Assembly (NCBI RefSeq): GCF_008831285.2
Contig: NC_045138.2
Location: forward strand, 11,854,571 to 11,918,570
DNA: 64,000 nucleotides
Reading direction: 5' to 3'
Source: Nymphaea colorata
Taxonomy: Eukaryota > Streptophyta > Magnoliopsida > Nymphaeales > Nymphaeaceae
Both the position numbers and the translations under genes were made by a program. This document shows positions 57,604 to 64,000 of this stretch, piece by piece; the stretch's first letter is position 1; each line of letters begins with the position of its first letter. The notes below the pieces were generated by a model, which was given only the letters and a program-made list of their open reading frames with translations, was not told the DNA's origin and ran no database searches.

Positions 57604-58859
57604 ATCCATGTATTACCCAGATCCATATCCTGATCCAACTAGGTTCTACAAATTTGGATTGGAGGCTGGAATTGAAAATACCAAGCTTGAGCTGAATTGG
57701 AATTCAATAACTACACATAGGCTTGGAATCTACTGTTGAAGCATCCAAAATTGCAAGTAATATAATTAATGCCGTGTAATACAGAAATTGCAAAGCACTG
57801 CATTCCGATTAAATGAATGCCAAAGATTAGAAAGGTATTTGAATCCTCTGGAATGTCAAGGGGCGCTTCACATAGCTATGAGAATTACTTAGTCTCTACC
57901 ATTCTCTCAACTCATGATTGCAATTGCTGTTGTTGTGCAACCAAGCACCCTAATTAGTTGTGGCCTTGTGGATTGTTTTGCATTTACTTATTTCTTTTCA
58001 TGCCCATTTGATTATCCTCGATCTAGTTTTTCAAGATTTAGATTTAAGATTAGTCTCTCCTCTCTCCGTTATTGAATAAGACTATTTACCAGTGTAAAAA
58101 CAAAAATAAGCATATCAAATATGAATCTTGTTAAGAGCTATTAATTTAATGTGAAGTGGTCGATCTTAATTTAGGAAAGAAAAGTCGTAGGAAGTACTTT
58201 TTATGATTTATTATTTCTGTTTTAGACTTATCTTTTAAATATGTCAATTGATCCTAATCCCTTATATTCGTGGGATAGGGATAATGAGATCACAACTATC
58301 TTTTCTCTTTAACCCTTACTGTTACACGGTATTGTAGCAGTGAATCCCAAGCCTGCCCTCTCTGATGATAGAAAGTCTCCTCCTCCTCCTTTACTCTCTT
58401 CTCCCTCTTTTCTTGTGGACGGGTGATCATGTACATCTAAGTTTCACATGAACCTGGCTGTTGGTAGACTATCAAGAGATTTGTCCTCTCCTATTGATCA
58501 TGCAACGGTGAGCAGATCTCCTTGGTCAATGGTCATAGGATGCGGTTCATGGTTGATGATCATGGAATGCGGGCACTGAGTTGAAGAAGGCATATGTTGT
58601 TGAGTTGAAGGGAGATATCCAAGTCATGGAAGTTCTGATGTGTTTCTTGGTGATCCAAGTCATGGAACCTGACATTTCTCTTGCTGCAACATATTTTTTG
58701 GTAAGTTGTTGGGTAGAGTCAGCTGTGTTAGTCAGTGGTATTGCTTCTAACAGTTCAAAGCATGAAAGTTTGTTACGGAGTAGATGTCAGATCTTTGAGG
58801 TTCCTTTGGTTTATTGTTGTTGACGTCAAGGTGGGTCTATTTTCAGGTCTATTATTCGT

Positions 58860-58897
<38 letters not shown>

Positions 58898-59220
58898 CGT
58901 CAATTTGAAATTCACTATTATGTTGAGGGAGGTTGTTTCTGTTGCTAGTGGAAATTCAGACCAGATTAAGGTGACTGATTGTATCAGACAATATTAACCT
59001 GCTTTTTCTCTTCGTTGGTGGGGTTTTCTTATGTTTATTCTGGAAATCAGATCTGATCACACTAGCAGATCTTATTAAATTTGATCAGTTCTGGTTATTT
59101 GAGGAGTGAAAGAAGATGTTGGTTGCTGGTTGTTAATAATATACGAGTGTGTGTCTCTTGCTTGTGAGTTCTACTGCTTTACATTTGGTGGTTGCACCAT
59201 TTCTGCTCTAATATATAGAT
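57604..59220. other. Intergenic or intronic DNA without recognised genes
   Basis: A (TA)n run lies at 58862-58893. From about 58400 to 59220 the sequence may be the leader or LTR of the copia ruin that follows, but I find no LTR boundary. The 80-codon frame at 58581-58823 has no family features. Confidence 0.45.
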
Positions 59221-59244
59221 GAGTTTGTTCAAGTGTTTGTGATC

Positions 59245-61430
59245 TATGGCTAAAGTTAAAACACACGAAGAGGGCTTCAAGCCTGATGGTATAGCAGAAT
59301 ATAAGGCATTTGCATACCCCTTCTCACATGATTTGTCTGTTAAACTAGATGATATCAATTATGAAAAATGGTCATGCACTTTTATGATGTCGGTAGCTAG
59401 ACATGGAAAAGAAATATATTTCTAAAGAAGAGCCAAATGAAAGTAGGACAATATGATACATGCAAAGATGACAATAGTATAGTCATGGTCAGGTTTGTGG
59501 ATAGTATATAGGCGCATATTGCAAATGGCCTTATCTTCTATACTACATACAACTAAGCAGATGTGGAGGTTCTTACGAGATACTCATATGATAAGAACGT
59601 GAGCATGAAGTTTGTGGGTAGAACGGGAGATTTTTCAACTCTAGCAAGGAGATCAGAATTAAGCACACTATTTTGCATAGTTGGCTTATGAGAGGTAGAA
59701 TTCAGTTTGTCCACCTTGTAAGGCACACCAGAAAACTCACCAGAAGCAGACTATAGTGGCAAATTTCTTATTTGGACTATATCATGAGATTGCAATTGCA
59801 AAGGTGCAGATGCTAACTAGTGCTGAGATTCCTAATCTAGCCGATGCATACAATCGGCTGAGTCGTTATACTGTTACCGTTCTTCAGTCCCAATGATATA
59901 ACAACTCCCTTACTGCTGCCCTGGTAGTGACGGTTGGTCTAGGTCATGGCTTTCCCATGCCTACTCATGGCAGAGGTCATGGCAGAGGTATTGGTGGTTG
60001 TGAGAGACTTTAGTGCACATATTGTGGCAAGCAAGGTTATGGAGAACAGGTGCTGGGACAAACATGGTCGTCCTCCCTCTTATACAGCCTCTTCTAGCAA
60101 ACCAGTGGCTCAGGCTGCATCTCCTATCACCGAGCCTCCTTAGTCTTCCTCACCTACAGGTTCCCTTATGCTTAATGTCAGCCATGATGAATGTGAGCAG
60201 CTGCTTGCCTAATGTGCTTCATTTGCATTAGCTTCTACTCCTATGATTGACCTTGCTTGTTTTGTAGGTACTAAGGTGAAAGATAAATGTATTGTATGGA
60301 TTGTTGATTCTTGAGTGTCTCGACATTTTTGTAGTCAGTTCTCACAGATTTTCCACTTTTCACTCATCTCATTTGTTATGACAAGTCAAATTAGCAGATG
60401 GATGGCTGTCTCCCATCTTGGTTCAGGGGGATTTACAAACTATCCCCTACACTATATGCCTAGCAGTTCTTCGTACCCTAGAGTTTTCTAAACATCTTTT
60501 ATGTGTGAGCCAACTAACTAAGAAGTTAAAGGAGGAGTTTATTATCTCTCTTAACTAGTTGGAGTAGCCATATCATTAGTGAATCGAGTTGTAGTCCTTT
60601 CTAAAGGTACCTCAGACTTGGTCATCATTCTCTTCCTAAACTTTGACTTGCCATCCCTTTGATTCCTTCTTCTATGTTCTTTCAATGTGAAGCTTGTTAG
60701 CTTGGGAAGTGTTCTCGTAGCTCATTTCCTTCTAGTAAGAGTCTTTCTAGTGAACATCCATTTGATGTTGTTCATGTTGATGTACGGGGATTTAGTCAGG
60801 TTTCCAATCGGTCTTAGTTTAAGTATTATACTATTTTTGTTGATCATTTCTCCAGAGTGCCATGATTTTTCTTGTTGAAAGAAAGGTCAGAAGTCTTTTG
60901 TATTCTCAAAATGTTTATTCTTGACATAAAAACTCAATTTGGTTCTATTGTTAAATGTGTTTATACTGAAAATGCCCTAGAATTCAAATATGCTCAGTTA
61001 CTGTAATTTTGCAAGGACCACAACATCTGCTCTCAATTTAAATGTGCATGCACATCTCAACAGAGTGGGGTTGCAGAAAGAAAATACTGGCATCTTCTTA
61101 ATTAGCCACACCATTATGATTCAAAATAATGTTCCATCTTATTTTTGAGAGAATGCAATTTCCATAGCTTGTTCCCTGATAAATCAGTCCTCATCCATTG
61201 AGAACCAAATATCTCTCCAACTACTTTATCTGGGTTGCATTTTGTTTAGTCTTACTCCTAAGGTTTTTGTTTGTGTATGTTTTGTGCATATATTGGGACC
61301 TAATAAATACAAAAATTTTTGCTCAAACCATCAAATGTGTGTTTGGCTACCTCTAGAATCAGAAGGGGTAGAGATGTTTGCTCGTATTTCACAAAAAGAG
61401 TATGTTAGTATAGATTTTACATTCTTTGAC
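59245..61430 (+). pseudogene. Copia gag-integrase ruin
   Basis: Readable pieces: gag HEEGFKPDGIAEYKAFAY and KLDDINYEKWSCTFMMSVAR at 59260-59420; a Gly/His-rich stretch with CTYCGKQG near 60020; a protease-like WIVDS followed by a stop near 60300; integrase DVVHVDVRGF, YYTIFVDHFSR, KTQFGSIVK and then SGVAERKYWHLL at 60760-61100. Many stops and frame changes interrupt it. RT and RNase H are absent after about 61430, so the element is truncated as well as decayed. No flanking LTR pair was found. Confidence 0.8.
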
Positions 61431-61800
61431 TCATAACCTTGCTTTTCTAGACTTGTGTCTACTATGAATACTAAGGTGTCTTGCCTCACTTCCCTTCATA
61501 TTTCTCATTTTCCTCCCATGTGGGCACCTCTGCCGAAGGCGCTCTTATTGTGAGGCTAACTTTCTTGTTTGTGAAGAGAACACGGGAGCGGCTTCGGAGA
61601 AGGGTGAAAAGGCTAGGGGGGTTAATTTTTCTAGTTCCTCTTTGGCGCTTGCAGGGAAAGATGGTGACTTACTTTGTGACGTTAATTCCTTAAGAAACGC
61701 GGGAACGACTTCAAGCAGCTATGACATACTTTTGCATTGTGAGGTTAACCCTTAAGCGTGAAGCGGTTTGGAGCGAAGTGGATGACGCATTGAAAACCCT

Positions 61801-62391
61801 TGTGATGTTAAGAATGCGAGGTTCGAGGAAGACCTAGGTGACTCTAACCTAGGAGACCTAGACTCACTACATCTAAGTGAGGAAGACCTAAGCAACTTCA
61901 GCCTAGAAGAAGGTGGGCTCGGCATGGCGAGGAGCGAAGGACAGCCTAGGACGATCTAGAAGGACTGGGTCGAACCCACTTCATGGATCACATTGCGAAG
62001 CTCAGGCGGAACCTGGGTGAGGTGGGGCTTCGGCCCAAATTCAGACTTTGACTTTCTCTTTGTTTGACTTTTGATTCAAAGACTCGTTTCATTGCTTTTG
62101 TACCATTTTCTTCATTTGATTCGGTTTAGTTGCATTTCATCTCGAGACATTGTAAGAACCGGTTTGACATGTGTATATAAGCCAAAACCGAGGCATTTAT
62201 CTTATTCTTGCGTAATGAAAAAGTTCTTTTCTCTCTCTTCGATGTGTGGAGAACCCTTAAGCCTTAGGTCGTGGCTTCCTTGGAAGCAATACACAGAAAT
62301 ACTCACCAAGCCGTGAGATTATTGGAAGTCTTTCATCCATTAATGGCTGTCGGAAGCCATTAACGAAGAAGAGCAACATCGTACCCTAACA
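61801..62391 (+). mobile_element. LTR-like segment
   Basis: The features fit a retrotransposon LTR: a TG start region near 61801, a GTATATAA promoter box at 62173-62180, a downstream CT-rich stretch with AATGAAAAAG, and a possible TACCCTAACA end at 62391. No second copy, primer site or coding region is in the window, so class and borders are uncertain. Confidence 0.35.
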
Positions 62392-64000
62392 AAGGAGACC
62401 TTGGATAGGCAGCCATGCCTTCTCCTTGAACACAAAGGATTTGAGAGGCGTCTGCTCTATAGGGTGTTGAAGAAGGTGTCAGCCCGTGGTTTTGGCCCAT
62501 CATCTTCAACCTTGACATCCGATGAGATCTCAGCCTAAGCCAAGCCTTCCGACTTCCTAATGCTTGGTAGAGGAGCTCTCGGATTCACCTTGTTCACAAC
62601 ATCAACGTCTCTTCAAGCCTTGCATTCAAGCTCGTCTTGTCTAACTGGGATTGAATGGGCGGCATCGAGTGAAAAAGAAGGTTCCATTGTGGGTAGCACG
62701 AGGAGGAGAAAGGAGCATCCGGTTGATTCCAAAATCAATCCGCCTAAATCCTGGACTCTCCCTGGGTTGTTTACAATTGGATGAGGCGTTCCATGATCAT
62801 TCAAAAGATCTGAGACGAGAGGCCAGATTGTGGACCGCGGAAGGAGAAGAAGAAAGGAAACGGCGGAAAGGAGGAGAAGAAACGCGAAGAAGAGGAGCCT
62901 TGCGGTACTCAATTTCTAAAGATAGCGCCAGAATACATCTCTGATCAGAAAGCGATTGCCGGAGATCCACCAAGAGTTTTAAGGCGTTCCATAGCTTGTT
63001 GGAAAGCTCTCGACCTCCTCTCCAACATACTAAAATTTCACGGTCATCGGAAGAGGGAAAGGCTGTCAAATCTGCCATGGAAGTCGGCTGTTTCCGTCGG
63101 TGCTGCTCAGGCACAGCCGCCGCAGAACCGCCACTTACAGAGGCTGTTTCCAGTGATTCCCTTGGAGTCTTTAGGCGAGACATATACCGTTGGATTTGTA
63201 ATTATTTTCAATACAACATATTTAATTTTCACGTTAATTGAAAAGGATTTGACCATTCAAACGTCATATGCAAGTTCATTCCTATCGCTGACCTGATCAC
63301 TGAAATCCATGGATTGAATCAAAGATCTGGCCAACATTCCGAGCATCTCAGGCCAATTCCGGCCAATCTGGGTTTTTGTTGATGAATTCCCACTCTACCC
63401 TTTCTTAGCATTAAATTGAGTATCTTATTAAATATATTACAATGGCAATTTGGTCCAGATTAGTTCGAGCTAACCCTAGCATCACATTCGAAAGGAAAGT
63501 CCAACGCGCCAAAGAAGGAAGTCTTTGTGCGCCGCATTCACCTTCATCATCTCTTTGGCGACAATTTTGGGGAGGTGATCAGCTGCTAAATCCGTTGAGG
63601 ACAGGTGTCAGCTCAAGAGGGAAGGTCCCGACCCGCCAGCCACCTCATTAGCGACGGAATAGGAAGGCCGCTCGAGGAATTAGGAACTGGCACCAAGTGT
63701 CCACGCGCAAAAGGGGAAGGCGATCTCCTTCCAAATCCATTCCTATTGAATAGGGAAAGAGGGATTCACGTGCCTTCGATGCATTGAACTTGGTCATTTC
63801 CAGGAAAGGTAAGAGCTAAGTGGCGCCACAAGGTGAGGACACGTGAAGGAAGAGATCTCACCATCCTTGTGCGGGATCAACCTTCCTAATTCTTCTCCAA
63901 CGAATAAAGAAGGAGATCTCCTAGTCGGCAAGGTGCATTGAACCTAGACAACGTCCATCTAAGGAAAGGGGATTTGGCGACATCTTCGAAGATCAACCTC
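62392..64000. other. Unassigned DNA at the window end
   Basis: This is moderately GC-richer than the rest. Frames on both strands (for example 62613-62912 and 62797-63183 on minus) overlap and carry no family motif. Repeated words such as aaaggggaagg..gatctcc and tccaaatccattcctattgaatag hint at a retroelement leader, but nothing decisive is visible. Confidence 0.4.

Noticed and set aside
62613-63241. Overlapping plus and minus frames of 80-128 codons
   Set aside because: They oppose one another, lack splice context and family motifs, and I found no reason to prefer either strand.
63554-63573. TTTGGCGACAATTTTGGGGA, similar to Ty3/gypsy primer binding sites
   Set aside because: No LTR end directly precedes it and no LTR pair or coding domain is visible, so the match may be chance.
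1-64000. CRISPR arrays, tRNA or rRNA genes, and bacterial operon signals
   Set aside because: None were seen. All tandem repeats here are microsatellites, transposon parts or simple duplications, and the gene structure is eukaryotic.

Overview
This is flowering-plant nuclear DNA. Genes have GT-AG introns, intergenic DNA is AT-rich with long (TA)n runs, and Ty1/copia LTR retrotransposons are abundant. I cannot name the species from the sequence. There are no operons, ribosome binding sites, tRNA or rRNA genes, or CRISPR arrays.

Three genes look functional. (1) 531-9324 (+) is a nine-exon gene for protein N-terminal asparagine amidohydrolase (NTAN1), an enzyme of the Arg/N-degron pathway. (2) 32700-33542 (-) is an intronless, divergent type I MADS-box gene with a TATA box about 80 bp upstream of its ATG. 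(3) 37818-45662 (+) is a seven-exon gene for NSE4, the kleisin subunit of the SMC5/6 complex. A fourth locus, 13919-15440 (+), is a decayed U-box E3 ligase of the PUB45/PUB6 type.

Region by region: 1-530 holds a 162-bp tandem repeat directly before NTAN1. The NTAN1 introns contain decayed retroelement pieces. 9.3-13.8 kb is AT-rich, with a MITE and microsatellites. 13.8-15.4 kb is the U-box pseudogene. 15.0-22.5 kb is a 3,720-bp tandem duplication covering the 3' part of the pseudogene, about 1.8 kb of unassigned DNA, and the first 1.5 kb of a copia element. 20961-26336 is that copia element, complete, with near-identical LTRs, a GAGGG target duplication and an open 1,363-residue polyprotein. 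26.3-32.7 kb is mostly non-coding and includes a repeated exon-like block. The MADS gene follows. 33.6-37.8 kb is intergenic with transposon debris. NSE4 carries two well-bounded non-autonomous DNA transposons (8-bp target duplications) in its introns and an antisense gag fragment. 45.7-50.4 kb is mostly featureless. 50444-56435 is an older, broken copia element with a GC-rich leader and an array of ACCGGTT-type repeats. 56.4-59.2 kb has one exon-like stretch. 59.2-61.4 kb is another copia ruin. 61.8 kb to the end includes an LTR-like segment and otherwise unassigned DNA.

The most unusual signal is in the young copia LTR. A perfect 34-bp palindrome lies just upstream of the TATA box, and each arm matches the plant mitosis-specific activator (MSA, MYB3R-binding) consensus. 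This suggests G2/M-phase transcription of the element. The 3,720-bp duplication also places a second copy of this promoter in front of a gag ORF fused to U-box-pseudogene sequence.
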